A stretch of 64,000 nt of DNA from Lasioglossum baleicum (lineage: Eukaryota > Arthropoda > Insecta > Hymenoptera > Halictidae). The stretch covers positions 149,992-213,991 of the forward strand of contig NW_027469323.1 in the NCBI RefSeq assembly GCF_051020765.1, written 5' to 3'. Shown here one piece after another: positions 8,288 through 20,312 of the stretch (position 1 is its first letter; every line of letters begins with the position of its first letter). The position numbers and the translations under genes were made by a program. The notes under the pieces were generated by a model. It saw only the letters and a list, made by a program, of their open reading frames with translations. It was not told the origin of the DNA and did not search any database.

Positions 8288-10086
8288 TGTCACGTCCTGG
8301 CGGGGCTATAAAAGCAAGAGAAGAGAATACCGCGGCCCGGCTACTCTACTCTTCCACTGACTGACATTTAATAAAAGTGTTGGTCTTTTTATCAACAGAC
8401 TAGGACCCGATGCCGACACCTGCATGCAGTCTTACACAGATGAATGATGCACGCGACCCTGAAACATACGCGGTAATATGTTCCACTTACTTTTACGCTT
8501 CGCTTGTTTGTCGATTGACACGAGACATGAATTCGCAACGGATGAACAGCTACGGTTGCGCTGATGGCCTTGAATACGGTCCGCTCTGCTTGACAGGGGT
8601 TGATCCAAATGGCTGGAAACGACCTTCAAGGATTGACGACTGCGCCAAACTCTGTCACGTCAATATTTGACAGGAACGACCTCCAATGATTGACAGCTGG
8701 CTGCTACGGTATTGTAGACGGATGCGCTCGTTGAGGAAACGGGCGTGGACGCTGTACGATACCGTGAATCTAACTCACGAATATCGTCCGCGTGATTGAC
8801 GATATTTTAACTAGCGAAAACGGGCGTGGACGCTGTGCGATCCCGTGAATTTATCTCGCGAATATCGTCCGCGTGGTTGACGATATTTTGATTCGAGAAA
8901 ACGGACGTGGATGCTGCGGGGCTTGCTATGCGAGCAAGTCTATCACTATCACGCACGTACGCGAACACGTAACAGGAAATTGAATAAGGAATACTATTCG
9001 CGAACTTTCCAGTGAGAACTCTATCTCTAACTAACAACGTGTCACTTCAAACTACGAAGTTAGGAGCAAGGAAATAATAATTGGGATTTAGATTGACTCT
9101 GGTAAAACAAAGTATATTAATAACGTAAAAGAATACAAAGGTAAAGATGCTTACTATTAACGAAATCGAAATACGTACTAAGTACGAAATATGAAACGCA
9201 ATAAAAATGTTTAATTGAATAAACGAAGTAATATTTGAATTAAACGAATAAGAATACGATATTACTGAATGGTATTAGGGACTGTGTCTAAACAGTATGG
9301 ATTTGGGAAGATTGTGTCTAAACAATCTGGATTTGGAAAGACTATGTCTAAATAGTCTGGACTTGGAAGATTGACGAAAACTCGACTGACCCACTCGGGT
9401 CCCCGGAGAGGACTGGGGAAAAATCGAACGTTCGTCGACGAACAACGTTCGTCCGAAAAATGCTGACTTCGCAAAAGGGGACCGTGTCCTCTTTGTGCCG
9501 GTCTTCGTCGTAAACAGCGCGATGGCCGCCGCACTAGAGTCAGCAGTTTTCGTTCCCAGTGGTGCAGGACTCGAAAATTAAGTGGTAACCATTGGCGTAC
9601 CTATTTATTTATTTAAATAAATTGGGACTTAGAATATTTTCGAGCGCTTGCTCTTGCAAGGCGTTTCGATGTAAATTTTATATGTCATATGATTAGTTGA
9701 CATCATTTGTCGACCGATCATATGTTTGAAAATATTCTAAGTACTTTTGAAAATTACCAAAAATCGAAATTTTGGTAAAGTCTAAACAAACGCGAATTGA
9801 GAACCTAACCTACAAATTTTTAGGTTAGTTTCATGATTTTCGCTCACGAGTCCAATGATATTTCAATCTTCGAGTTTGGGCCATTTTTGGCTATTTTAGG
9901 ATTTTGACAGATTTTGGATTTTAGGTTATGTTGATGGATTTCAATCAGATGTACGTGGTGTTAAGGATTCATTGTTATGAAGGATTTTTAGGAGTTTTGG
10001 AATCTTTAAAGGGGAACGCTCGCTCTTATGTATCTAATTTTACATGTAGTCTTAAAGCTAACGTCGGAGGTGCGACCGACGTCACA
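8288..10086 (-). repeat. Family A LTR, long form (3' LTR of A5)
   Basis: 1799 bp; the long form carries two copies of a roughly 81-bp segment (8805-8980, beginning near GAAAACGGGCGTGGACGCTG) that is single in the 1717-bp form. It ends with an antisense TATAAAAG box at 8308. Confidence 0.9.
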
Positions 10087-13000
10087 CCTCCCCCCTTAGA
10101 GAAGAGATTTCACGCAGTGGAATCTCTGCCTCTGGGTGGCGGTAGACAGGATGCACTGAAATGTCATCCCTGTCTCGCAACGCTGGGTCAAGGGAATCGC
10201 AAATTAACGTTCGTTTCGTCAAGGGAGGACGGGTTCGGAATTCTCCGACACTGGCACTATCACTATCTTTGTCCTCGATGGCCGCTGAAGTCTTGTTGTC
10301 CCTCTGCTTCATGAATATAAAGAACCGGGTCAGTGAACTCCAGATGGCGACAACGAGATGCAGGCTCCAGCCGTATAGTGAGTGTAATGCGATGCCGTTA
10401 ACGATCGTACTGATGATTGTTTTGATCGTGCGGATCGCTACATACACTCCGATTATTCCAGCACTTATTGATCCGAATGTAGTGAATCCGGACCATAATT
10501 TCTGTGCTGTAGACTCCGCTATCTGCTGTAGGGAGTTTTCATCGAGCAGGTTGAACATATTGATGTTTCCTGCTGCAAACTGTCTTCCCGTCGCACCCTG
10601 TGCGATTGAATTTATGACTGCTACCTTCTCTACAGGAAACATTATATGATCCTGTAGTTTGTCCAGGTCGTCTTGTGAATAAATGCCTCCCGTTGCCAAG
10701 TTCTTCGGATCTATGTATTTCCAGGTTGACTTGGCGAGGGGGTGAAGCTCCGAAGGAGTGATGGCCTCCATCAATGACGGTGTTAGGCGATACCATGTTC
10801 CGTGCAGTCTATAATATGGGGGAAGTAGCTCATTGCATGGCTTTTCTGTCCCCGTATTTGAAATGATGTGGTCCCTTGGCTTCAGGAATTTTGATGTGTT
10901 CCGATACGTGATGGGTAGCTCATCATAACACCGTTCGGTTTTCCTCACTTGGACCGTGACTGGTATGCACTTTATTATGTGCACTACCTCTCCTGCTGGA
11001 ACTGCGATAAATCCGACATCCTTCATGATGGCAGTGGCAACTTCTTCGGGTGCTGAATGTAATAATGTGAGGGCGTTCTGGAGAATCTGACGCTCTAGCT
11101 CACACTTCTGACGGATTACATCTTTGTAGAGTTGAGAAAATTGTTTCCGGAGGTGCTTCTCCACGTAAACAAATTTGCTGTTGACATACGTGAAGATGTC
11201 CAGATTGTTGACCAAGGTGTGTGTTTTCTCCTTGAATTTTCCTGAACTTCCAACTTCCAGAATGAACAGCTTGGGGTGTTCCGTTCGGATTATGACATAT
11301 CCGCAAACTGACGATCTGCCTGTCTCCGTGAGTGCAAAAGTCGTATCCTGCGATGCTACGGTATACAGGGTTGGAGAAGGATTCACCTTGGAGGATAGTT
11401 TAGTGGCTATCCCTTCGTACAAGACATCATAATTATTGAATTTGCACGAGTCCGTCGGCGTGGTTTCCCAGAACGTATGGCCATCTTGTGCGTCTAAGCA
11501 GCTTCCTTTTTGAAGGGGGCAGGTTTGCCCAGTTTGTAGATGAATCTGTCCGGTTGACAATCTGATTGGAGCGATGTAGTCGCGGATCGTGATTCGGACT
11601 AAAGCTTGTACCACGACATCGGTCCAAGTCCCAAACGGATCACTATACGTGGTTCCAGCGCAGCTACCATCGTTCTGAATAACTCCTGCTAACGTGAGGC
11701 CGTGAGAGGAGGTCGAGTTCGGCTGAATACCTGTGATCTGGGCGGCTGGGGTGATGAATATTGTCCCCGTCGTGTGCAGGCTCGAACAGGTTTCGCTGGA
11801 GATCGGTAATATATAGTCTTGTCGACCATTGGATACTACCGAATTATGTGAATGCATGCCACAATAGTATATGGTTCTGTCTATTCCGATATGGCATTGC
11901 AAAACACGAGCTTGCGAGAATTCAGCTAGCTGCAGGAGCTGAATTCTTTCTAAATTTTCAGCTGGTGCGATGTCTTCTGGCTCGCAGTTAAGAGTGTCAA
12001 TAGTTGAATACGTGGTAATATTCAAGGTTGAACCTCCACAGTCATATCCAATGAGTGTTGAGGCTTGCGTGGCAATAGAGAGCAAGATAGCTGCTTGTAT
12101 CGGCTGCATGGTTGCTGTTATAGCGTTGTCGAGAGACTGATGATCTTCAGGGGTGACGGTTTCTCCTTGAAGATCTCGTTGCGTCGCAGGGATATCGTCT
12201 TCCTGCTGTGGAGTGGGGTGATGCTGACCAGAGGTTTTAAATTTCGCTCTTGGGTCGCTGCGATAGTTTATCGTTGGCGTAACGATATTGGAGACTCTGT
12301 TAACGCTAGGAAGATTGAATTCGTTTCGCAAGATACATAACGAAAGCTTATAATCAGACTTAGTTGTCTCGGGCGAGTATAATGTATCGGCTTTATTTCT
12401 TTTTCTTGCTGACGCGAATCTCGCGGAATTGTATTTGCCAGACGCATGGACTTTGTTTTCGGTCGCACGGATACCTGATCGTTGAAGCTGGAAGAGGCGT
12501 TGTTCCGGCGAGGATTTGAAGATAGGAGTTTGCGGCAAAACATAAACTCCTTTTGATTTAACTTTAGGAATAGAAATGTTTTCTAAATTGTTCTCATATG
12601 AACATTCTAAAAGTTCATCTGAGGCGAAGGCGTTGATGTTTCTTTCCACACAGGACTTTGAATATAAATCGTCGGGATGGTTACCGGAATTCTTTAAAGT
12701 ATCGGGATGGCTACCGGAATCGTCGGGATGGTTACCGGAATTATTTAAAGAATCGGGATGGCTACCGGAATCGTCGGGATGGTTACCGGAATTATTTAAA
12801 GAATCGGGATGGCTACCGGAATTATTTAAAGAATCGGGATGGCTACCGGAATCGTCGGAATGGTTACCGGAATTAATAGAAGACGCGAGTTGATCGTTAA
12901 CGATCGTCTCGTGCGCGCGGCACGCACGAGCATTGAATAAGTCCGAATTGACTTCGGCTTGAATATTCGAAAAGGGAACCTCGATCTCTTCCACCTCCAA

Positions 13001-13498
13001 CGTAGGCAGGGAGAAGGACGCCACTTCGGACGATGCGTTAAAGCATCGCAGGTATGCCTTTCCGTTACGGTTGGTGACTAAACAATCACCTAAGAACACA
13101 TCGGGTTTTACATCTACTTTTCGCACATACCCTTCGCTTGGGCCCTTTACGTTGACGGCTATGCAGGCGGCGGTACGGCTTTCGACGGAATATTCCCGAG
13201 GATTCGAAAAGGGAATACGTAGGTTTTTATACTCTACGCATTCCTTCGCAAATGATATCTCTGCTCCCTCTCTGAAGAAGGGGGAGCCTAAGATACCATC
13301 TATATTAATTGGAAAACTGTCAGGCAGAACGTGTAGCGTGACTTTAATGGAATCTGCTAGCTCCGCATTGATATAACCGAGGGTCGCAATTTCTCCTTCT
13401 GTCACGCCATGGACGTGTATGACGCTGTCAGTTTTTAGATGAACGTCAGATTTGATACCAGACGCTCGGATTAAGTTGACCTCGGACCCGGTGTCCAA
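10082..13498 (-). CDS. Protease-spacer-Env fusion (A5)
   Basis: 1138 residues counted from the Leu codon before DTGS. The frame is open further upstream into the end of gag (-1 relative to gag), so expression of protease presumably needs frameshifting. Domains: aspartic protease (DTGSEVNLIRASG at the start, IDGILGSPFF near residue 88), NHPD-type minisatellite near 210-280, spacer to ~463, Env from an internal Met in the context TATMQPIQAAIL. The Env membrane region near 1005-1063 contains GIALHSLYGWSLHL. The stop codon TGA lies in the first bases of the LTR, so the polypurine tract is translated. One minisatellite unit is shortened versus the 1145-residue copies, and it reads EQRLFQLQ where the others read EQDLLQLQ. 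Confidence 0.85.
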   Translation of the reverse strand: MDTGSEVNLIRASGIKSDVHLKTDSVIHVHGVTEGEIATLGYINAELADSIKVTLHVLPDSFPINIDGILGSPFFREGAEISFAKECVEYKNLRIPFSNPREYSVESRTAACIAVNVKGPSEGYVRKVDVKPDVFLGDCLVTNRNGKAYLRCFNASSEVASFSLPTLEVEEIEVPFSNIQAEVNSDLFNARACRAHETIVNDQLASSINSGNHSDDSGSHPDSLNNSGSHPDSLNNSGNHPDDSGSHPDSLNNSGNHPDDSGSHPDTLKNSGNHPDDLYSKSCVERNINAFASDELLECSYENNLENISIPKVKSKGVYVLPQTPIFKSSPEQRLFQLQRSGIRATENKVHASGKYNSARFASARKRNKADTLYSPETTKSDYKLSLCILRNEFNLPSVNRVSNIVTPTINYRSDPRAKFKTSGQHHPTPQQEDDIPATQRDLQGETVTPEDHQSLDNAITATMQPIQAAILLSIATQASTLIGYDCGGSTLNITTYSTIDTLNCEPEDIAPAENLERIQLLQLAEFSQARVLQCHIGIDRTIYYCGMHSHNSVVSNGRQDYILPISSETCSSLHTTGTIFITPAAQITGIQPNSTSSHGLTLAGVIQNDGSCAGTTYSDPFGTWTDVVVQALVRITIRDYIAPIRLSTGQIHLQTGQTCPLQKGSCLDAQDGHTFWETTPTDSCKFNNYDVLYEGIATKLSSKVNPSPTLYTVASQDTTFALTETGRSSVCGYVIIRTEHPKLFILEVGSSGKFKEKTHTLVNNLDIFTYVNSKFVYVEKHLRKQFSQLYKDVIRQKCELERQILQNALTLLHSAPEEVATAIMKDVGFIAVPAGEVVHIIKCIPVTVQVRKTERCYDELPITYRNTSKFLKPRDHIISNTGTEKPCNELLPPYYRLHGTWYRLTPSLMEAITPSELHPLAKSTWKYIDPKNLATGGIYSQDDLDKLQDHIMFPVEKVAVINSIAQGATGRQFAAGNINMFNLLDENSLQQIAESTAQKLWSGFTTFGSISAGIIGVYVAIRTIKTIISTIVNGIALHSLYGWSLHLVVAIWSSLTRFFIFMKQRDNKTSAAIEDKDSDSASVGEFRTRPPLTKRTLICDSLDPALRDRDDISVHPVYRHPEAEIPLREISSLRGEV

Positions 13499-13653
13499 GA
13501 GGAACTCACACTCTTTTGAGAAGAGTGACGATTTTGCTTTTATTCGAGGGATAGGGGAGTCCGGCGCGAGATTTATTGCCGAGACTAATTTCGCGGATGG
13601 TCGTTCATTCTGCTGACCGTCCGGGTTATCTCTCCTATCTACTCGAATTTCAT

Positions 13654-14961
13654 CTACTGCTGGTCGTCGCTGATGACGGCCAGCTGTGTTGCCTTTTGGC
13701 GATTCTCTTGGGATGCCTCCCGTCCTTTGGTCGCGTTTGTCGGGAGGCTTGATTCGTTTCCCGACTCATTTCTACTGTAATATTCGCGGCGGCGACATTC
13801 GTGTATGTCATGTCCCGTGCGCTTACAATATTTACAATACTTTTGATTCTCCGTAGGAAAGCGATCGCGACCTGGGGACTGGGAAGCGCGATCTTCGCGT
13901 TTATACGTTTCGCGCTGATTTGATTGCGACGGTTCGTGACGTCGCGGAGGAGGAGAGCGATACGCGTCTCTGTTATCGGGTTTCCTGTCTCGCCAGGATT
14001 CACGAGGTGAAAAGGAAGGTCGTTGATCTTTCCTTTCCGAAGATCTATTGCGCTGCTCTGGCGCATTCCTATCATAAGGAGAGTTGCTTGATCGCTCTGG
14101 TGTGCGATTACGAGAGTCGGAGAATGCAACGCGGCGTCCGTCGTCACGATAACGAACACGGTCAAGCTCGTACTGTTTGTACGCGGTTACTGCTTCGTCG
14201 AATATTTTCTGTAATTCGAGTGACGCGCAGAGCCTGACCTCGGCTCGAAGCGCTGGGATAAGACCACGCATGAAACAATCAATCGTGAATTTATCAATCT
14301 CGTCTAGATTGGGGACCCCGCGGCCTGAATCTATGATCGCCGTTCTAAGGTCCTTTACTCGCGTAATATAATTCAACACGTGCTCGGACTGTCCCTGGTG
14401 TATCGAAGCTAATTCTCCGCGATACTGATCGATGAATTTATATGGGCCTAGTACATCTTTCAGGCGGTTGCACAATTCAGAGATTGTGTTAATATTTACG
14501 TCTTCAATCGCGGCGTATGCCTGTCCTCTAAGCTTATTGCATACTAATCTAGTGAGGGTACGCTCAGCTGTGGCTGGAACAGCTTCCAAGGCTCGCTTGC
14601 ACGCGCGAACGAATTGTAGCACGGTTATGGAGGTGCCGTCAAAGGTAGGCACAAGTTCAACCGCTTGTTTAACGGTGAAATTCGAAGAATCGTGCATTAT
14701 GGGTTCGCGGGGCGCAACGACTGGGCTAGCTGGAATTGATTGAGAATCTCTGGCCGATCGGATTTCTGCTATCTCGCGGCGTATATCCTCGTACGTTTCT
14801 CTCTGCTCACGCGTTTCTGTTTCGTATTGCAATTTGAGTTGAGTCAACGCGGCGGTTTGATTAATGAGAGCTGCTTCTCTACGAGCTAAATCTTTCTGGA
14901 ATTCAATTAATTCCTCTTCCGTAGGAGGAACCTTCTTTCTAGCCTCGCTACGCGTTTCCAT
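13654..14961 (-). CDS. gag: Gag polyprotein (A5)
   Basis: 435 residues. N-terminal charged coiled segment (1-75), capsid-like region (about 100-275) with LVPTFDGTS, YKFIDQYRGELAS and CFMRGLIPALRAEV, an Arg/Asp/Ser-rich linker (280-370), and one CCHC zinc knuckle CKYCKRTGHDIHEC, the nucleocapsid RNA-binding finger. It assembles particles and packages RNA. Start: the ATG in CAATCATGG after a leader with two repeated hairpins. It differs from A2/A4 by Pro for Tyr before DRNAPEQ. The stop is followed by the -1-frame protease ORF with an open overlap. Confidence 0.92.
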   Translation of the reverse strand: METRSEARKKVPPTEEELIEFQKDLARREAALINQTAALTQLKLQYETETREQRETYEDIRREIAEIRSARDSQSIPASPVVAPREPIMHDSSNFTVKQAVELVPTFDGTSITVLQFVRACKRALEAVPATAERTLTRLVCNKLRGQAYAAIEDVNINTISELCNRLKDVLGPYKFIDQYRGELASIHQGQSEHVLNYITRVKDLRTAIIDSGRGVPNLDEIDKFTIDCFMRGLIPALRAEVRLCASLELQKIFDEAVTAYKQYELDRVRYRDDGRRVAFSDSRNRTPERSSNSPYDRNAPEQRNRSSERKDQRPSFSPRESWRDRKPDNRDAYRSPPPRRHEPSQSNQRETYKREDRASQSPGRDRFPTENQKYCKYCKRTGHDIHECRRREYYSRNESGNESSLPTNATKGREASQENRQKATQLAVISDDQQ

Positions 14962-15426
14962 GATTGCGTCGCTTGAAAATTTCTAAGTATGAAATTCGCG
15001 AAAAATAATCCGACTATATAACGTGGGCGAAGGGGCGTTTTCTAAACCGCCCGTCGCACTTTAACGTTCACTAAAACTCTCGATGAATTTGTACTGAGTA
15101 CGAACATCGCGAAAAATAATTTGAGTATGTAACGTGGGCGAAAGGGCATTTCCTTCACTGCCCGTCGCACTTTTAACTGACACTATGCTTTCACGGACTC
15201 TAAGTCTACTGCGTTAAATTGTCAAACAATGATGGAACGCGCAGGGGTTCGCGTGCTAACACTGATTCTATTTTTATTCCTCGATGCCGTGCTTCTAACA
15301 TCGGTGACCAACGACTGTCCTACCGACTGCGCCAAATTTGTCACAACAAATTTTGGCAGAGGTAGGACATATGACGTATCCTACAAAAGTGTTGACGGTG
15401 TTTCTAACATCGGTGACCAACGAGTG

Positions 15427-15443
15427 TCCTACCGACTGCGCCA
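15427..15443 (-). other. tRNA-Ser primer-binding site (A5)
   Basis: TGGCGCAGTCGGTAGGA on the minus strand, four bases from the 5' LTR end. A second copy lies ~109 bases further into the leader, near 15318-15334. Confidence 0.8.
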
Positions 15444-15447
15444 AATT

Positions 15448-17246
15448 TGTCACGTCCTGGCGGGGCTATAAAAGCAAGAGAAGAGAATACCGCGGCCCGG
15501 CTACTCTACTCTTCCACTGACTGACATTTAATAAAAGTGTTGGTCTTTTTATCAACAGACTAGGACCCGATGCCGACACCTGCATGCAGTCTTACACAGA
15601 TGAATGATGCACGCGACCCTGAAACATACGCGGTAATATGTTCCACTTACTTTTACGCTTCGCTTGTTTGTCGATTGACACGAGACATGAATTCGCAACG
15701 GATGAACAGCTACGGTTGCGCTGATGGCCTTGAATACGGTCCGCTCTGCTTGACAGGGGTTGATCCAAATGGCTGGAAACGACCTTCAAGGATTGACGAC
15801 TGCGCCAAACTCTGTCACGTCAATATTTGACAGGAACGACCTCCAATGATTGACAGCTGGCTGCTACGGTATTGTAGACGGATGCGCTCGTTGAGGAAAC
15901 GGGCGTGGACGCTGTACGATACCGTGAATCTAACTCACGAATATCGTCCGCGTGATTGACGATATTTTAACTAGCGAAAACGGGCGTGGACGCTGTGCGA
16001 TCCCGTGAATTTATCTCGCGAATATCGTCCGCGTGGTTGACGATATTTTGATTCGAGAAAACGGACGTGGATGCTGCGGGGCTTGCTATGCGAGCAAGTC
16101 TATCACTATCACGCACGTACGCGAACACGTAACAGGAAATTGAATAAGGAATACTATTCGCGAACTTTCCAGTGAGAACTCTATCTCTAACTAACAACGT
16201 GTCACTTCAAACTACGAAGTTAGGAGCAAGGAAATAATAATTGGGATTTAGATTGACTCTGGTAAAACAAAGTATATTAATAACGTAAAAGAATACAAAG
16301 GTAAAGATGCTTACTATTAACGAAATCGAAATACGTACTAAGTACGAAATATGAAACGCAATAAAAATGTTTAATTGAATAAACGAAGTAATATTTGAAT
16401 TAAACGAATAAGAATACGATATTACTGAATGGTATTAGGGACTGTGTCTAAACAGTATGGATTTGGGAAGATTGTGTCTAAACAATCTGGATTTGGAAAG
16501 ACTATGTCTAAATAGTCTGGACTTGGAAGATTGACGAAAACTCGACTGACCCACTCGGGTCCCCGGAGAGGACTGGGGAAAAATCGAACGTTCGTCGACG
16601 AACAACGTTCGTCCGAAAAATGCTGACTTCGCAAAAGGGGACCGTGTCCTCTTTGTGCCGGTCTTCGTCGTAAACAGCGCGATGGCCGCCGCACTAGAGT
16701 CAGCAGTTTTCGTTCCCAGTGGTGCAGGACTCGAAAATTAAGTGGTAACCATTGGCGTACCTATTTATTTATTTAAATAAATTGGGACTTAGAATATTTT
16801 CGAGCGCTTGCTCTTGCAAGGCGTTTCGATGTAAATTTTATATGTCATATGATTAGTTGACATCATTTGTCGACCGATCATATGTTTGAAAATATTCTAA
16901 GTACTTTTGAAAATTACCAAAAATCGAAATTTTGGTAAAGTCTAAACAAACGCGAATTGAGAACCTAACCTACAAATTTTTAGGTTAGTTTCATGATTTT
17001 CGCTCACGAGTCCAATGATATTTCAATCTTCGAGTTTGGGCCATTTTTGGCTATTTTAGGATTTTGACAGATTTTGGATTTTAGGTTATGTTGATGGATT
17101 TCAATCAGATGTACGTGGTGTTAAGGATTCATTGTTATGAAGGATTTTTAGGAGTTTTGGAATCTTTAAAGGGGAACGCTCGCTCTTATGTATCTAATTT
17201 TACATGTAGTCTTAAAGCTAACGTCGGAGGTGCGACCGACGTCACA
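15448..17246 (-). repeat. Family A LTR, long form (5' LTR of A5)
   Basis: 1799 bp and, in every block compared, identical to the 3' LTR at 8288-10086, implying a recent insertion. Confidence 0.9.
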
Positions 17247-17250
17247 CGTG

Positions 17251-18660
17251 CCTACCTGGCCTCAGCCGCCAGTCCGGCTTCAAGAGCAGACGTGTTCAGT
17301 CTAGCTCCGCGAAAGTGAAGTGTGTCGATCCTTCACTCCTAATTCCAATTCCAATTCCAATTCTAACTCAACTCAACTCAACTCATACATTATTCCTACA
17401 ACATATTACTATATCCATTATTCATTAATCCAATTACTACTCCTATTATAATATTACTTACATATTGTATACCAGTGTACTTACCAGTTCTTATTTAATA
17501 TATCGTTGTTATACCAGTGCTTCGATCTTGTTATTCTTGTGTTAGTTCAACACCATCTTCCAATTCAGTTCTTGCATCGAGTATATTAAACTCGTGACAT
17601 ATCCGGACTTGGTCTAAAGTGCGCAGTGGAAACGCTGAGCCGCCAATAAGGAATTTGAAGCGAGTCATAGAGAAGTTCTCGTGCCACGTCTAGAATTGGT
17701 CTAAAGTGCGCAGTGGAAACGCTGAGCCGCCACTATAGACGTGAAGCGAGTTAACTACCAAAAGGGTTAATAACAAGTGGAAGTTCATTTTCATTATATT
17801 ATTAATATTCCATCATTACTATTCCTTACCCATGCGACGCCCACGTCGAGCGGGACGCAAGTATCAACTTGCTAAATTGAGACGCGCGTTGAGAAATAAA
17901 GCGGTGCTCGATCAAATCATTGCCACTACCGAGTGGACAGAACTTCTGGGAACCACCGAGCACATTCCGTGTGACGCGTCCGATTACGTTTCTGTATACG
18001 GTTGCCCTTGCAACCCTCCTAAAGAGGTCAACCACGCGGACCTCTCGCGAGCTCCGACGCCAGTTCTACATCCGGTCGATTGTCCAGAGGTGATCGACAT
18101 AGCCGACGACGACGACAGCCGAGACACGATCATCGTTCCCAGGGTCCGTTGCCGAATCATCCGTGACGTTCCTCTGCCAGCTCATCAACGTGTCGTCTTG
18201 CGGCCAGCATCCAAGGCCACTAACGTCGTCCCGAACCGAGCAGCAGCAACTCTGCCAGATCTTCCCCACCTCGAGGACATCTGTATAGAAGATCCGATGT
18301 ACGACACCTACTGTCAGTACCGCCAGTTCCTGCTGCAACAATATTATTAGGCGTTAATACAACATTGCGGTGAGTCGTATAATATCTTGTATAATTGTTG
18401 AATCCTGTAAACTCACCGTTCTCGTTGCATCCTCTCGCGCGCGATTCTTGTCGGGACACTCCTTGTAACCGCGTCGGACGTTCTTTTCTTGACTGCATCC
18501 ATAGCAATATCGGTTGTCCTAGTGCATATGACAGCCCGCGGCTGTCTCGGCACGAAAGACCACTCCTCATTTTAATCATAATATCTCAACCGTCCGTCTG
18601 TCACTGTTTTCTTTTCTCTCTCCTGGTACCTGTAACAAAAACACAGTGACGGACGTGACA
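17251..18660 (+). repeat. Family B LTR copy 2, right part
   Basis: Continues the LTR broken at 8287. It holds the paired direct repeats (from ~17606), the LTR ORF and the splice-donor inverted repeat (18368-18375 with 18411-18418). It ends GACGTGACA at 18660; one extra G separates it from the C1 LTR. Confidence 0.85.
17832..18350 (+). CDS. LTR-encoded protein (B, copy 2)
   Basis: 172 codons, intact, differing from copy 1 by only two residues (Val for Ile near 121, Thr for Ile near 130) while several third positions change (for example GATCTT for GATCTC). Basic N-terminus, VIDIADDDD at 87-95 and LLQQYY end are unchanged. Two intact copies in two independently damaged LTRs show the ORF is a stable LTR feature. 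Confidence 0.7.
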   Translation: MRRPRRAGRKYQLAKLRRALRNKAVLDQIIATTEWTELLGTTEHIPCDASDYVSVYGCPCNPPKEVNHADLSRAPTPVLHPVDCPEVIDIADDDDSRDTIIVPRVRCRIIRDVPLPAHQRVVLRPASKATNVVPNRAAATLPDLPHLEDICIEDPMYDTYCQYRQFLLQQYY

Positions 18661-18747
18661 GTGTTACGTCGGACGACCTCCGACGTTGGTCGAATCGAGG
18701 ACCGTACCTCGATTCTAGGCTAAGATTAAATATTAAGTACATAATAC

Positions 18748-18925
18748 CTCTTAAACCCATCGCTATCAAACTCTTGTTCTAAATCTAATATCTCTTAAAC
18801 CCATCGCTATCAAACTCTTGTTCTAAATCTAATATCTCTTAAACCCATCGCTATCAAACTCTTGTTCTAAATCTAATATCTCTTAAACCCATCGCTATCA
18901 AACTCTTGTTCTAATTCTAATACAT
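18748..18925 (+). repeat. 44-bp tandem repeat, about four copies
   Basis: The unit begins CTCTTAAACCCATCGCTATC and ends TCTAAATCTAATAT; four nearly perfect copies decay into diverged units up to ~19000. The identical array is in the 3' LTR at ~40014-40191, so it predates the C1 insertion. Confidence 0.85.
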
Positions 18926-20312
18926 CTTAAACCCATCACTACTTCACCCACGACTTTTCCTAAACTTGTTCTAATACCCATCACTACTTAAATCTCGACT
19001 CTCCCAATTGTTCTAAACCCAACCACCACTCCAAACTCTCAATCTTACCTAACACTTGTTCAAACCCTCATCTACACTTATAACTTGTTTAAACCCTCAT
19101 CTACACTTAACACTTGTTCAAACCCTCATCTACACTTACAACTTGTTCAAATCCTCAACTCCGCTCGAGTAAACGCCACCTGGAGAACAAAGAGATCGCA
19201 ACGTCAGCAGTCTTGCACGCGTCACCACTCTGTCGAGAGCGAGGACAAAGAGACTGCAACGTCAGCAGTCTTGCACCCGTCACCACTCCGACGAGCGAGG
19301 ACAAAGGGACTGCAGCGTCAGCAACCCCCACTCCGAGCGAAGGAGGCAACGCAGAGCTGCCTCTTGCATCAGTCTGGTGCTAGCCAGCGAAGTGAGCGGA
19401 CGTGTCGGTCTGCGCTCACTCCATTCTCACACAACGACATCAGTCAGTCTGGCCCAAGCCAGCGAAGCGAGCAGACGTGTCGATCTGCGCTCTTCTAATT
19501 CGCGCTTCGACGTTCATCGACGTTTGTTCTACTATTCTATTCCAAATCCATTCCAATTCAATTCCTAAATCAATTCCAATTCTAACTCTTACTAACTCAT
19601 ACTCCGTATACGATTATTACGTTTAATTCATTTATTATTATACTACCAAGTTTATACTCAAGTGTACTCAACCTTCTTTATTTCAATATATATATTATAT
19701 TTACCAGTGCTACGTGAAGTTGATTTCCACATCATTCTACTAAATCCAGTGACAGTTTCTTTTCGAAATTCGAATCGTGCCCTCGTTAATCATACAGAAC
19801 TCGGCTTGGAGGTCAGTTCGTCCGCTCCGCTGAGAAGTAGTGGTTGACGAGTAGACGTTTGGAAATAATAACTTTCCAAATCAGATAAACGCATTTAATA
19901 TTAATAATAAATAATTGAGCTCTCGCTTACGTGTTCAACCTCGGTCACAAAGGGAGAAGCTTACAGCTCCGCCGAGGCAATACGTCAACGAGGTGACACT
20001 TAGTCAAAAGACTATCGAAGTTAAAGTGACAGTTTGTGAAAGGAAACATATCAGTGTCTAAAGTGAAGTGACAGTTTTAATAGTGCCCTCGTTGTCGCAC
20101 GGTGACCCGGCTCGGAGGCCAGTTCGTCTGCTCTGCTGGGTAGTGCCGATTAACGAGTGGACATTTTCGAGTCAGGTAAATTACCTCTGGCCAGCGCCTA
20201 CGGGGAACCCCTGGCCAATTTTTCTTTCACGTTTGGGACTTAGACAAAATCCGACAAAAGGATTTTCAGAGTATTAACTCTTCCGAAACAGTTCCTTCCA
20301 TACCTATCCCTT

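Larger units (their letters stand above)
8288..17246 (-). mobile_element. A5: complete family A retrotransposon, pol-less, with env
   Basis: 8959 bp flanked by CGTG duplications (8284-8287, 17247-17250). Both LTRs are 1799 bp. Element order: 5' LTR (15448-17246), PBS pair, leader, gag, protease-spacer-env, 3' LTR (8288-10086). No RT, RNase H or integrase codons are present, so it depends on a helper. Target site: inside a B LTR, between the Maf-like array and the simple-repeat stretch. Confidence 0.92.

Noticed and set aside
12576..12893. Repeat-rich ORF SGWLPELFKE opposite the minisatellite
   Set aside because: Reverse-frame shadow of the NHPD repeat, open only because the unit lacks stops in that frame.
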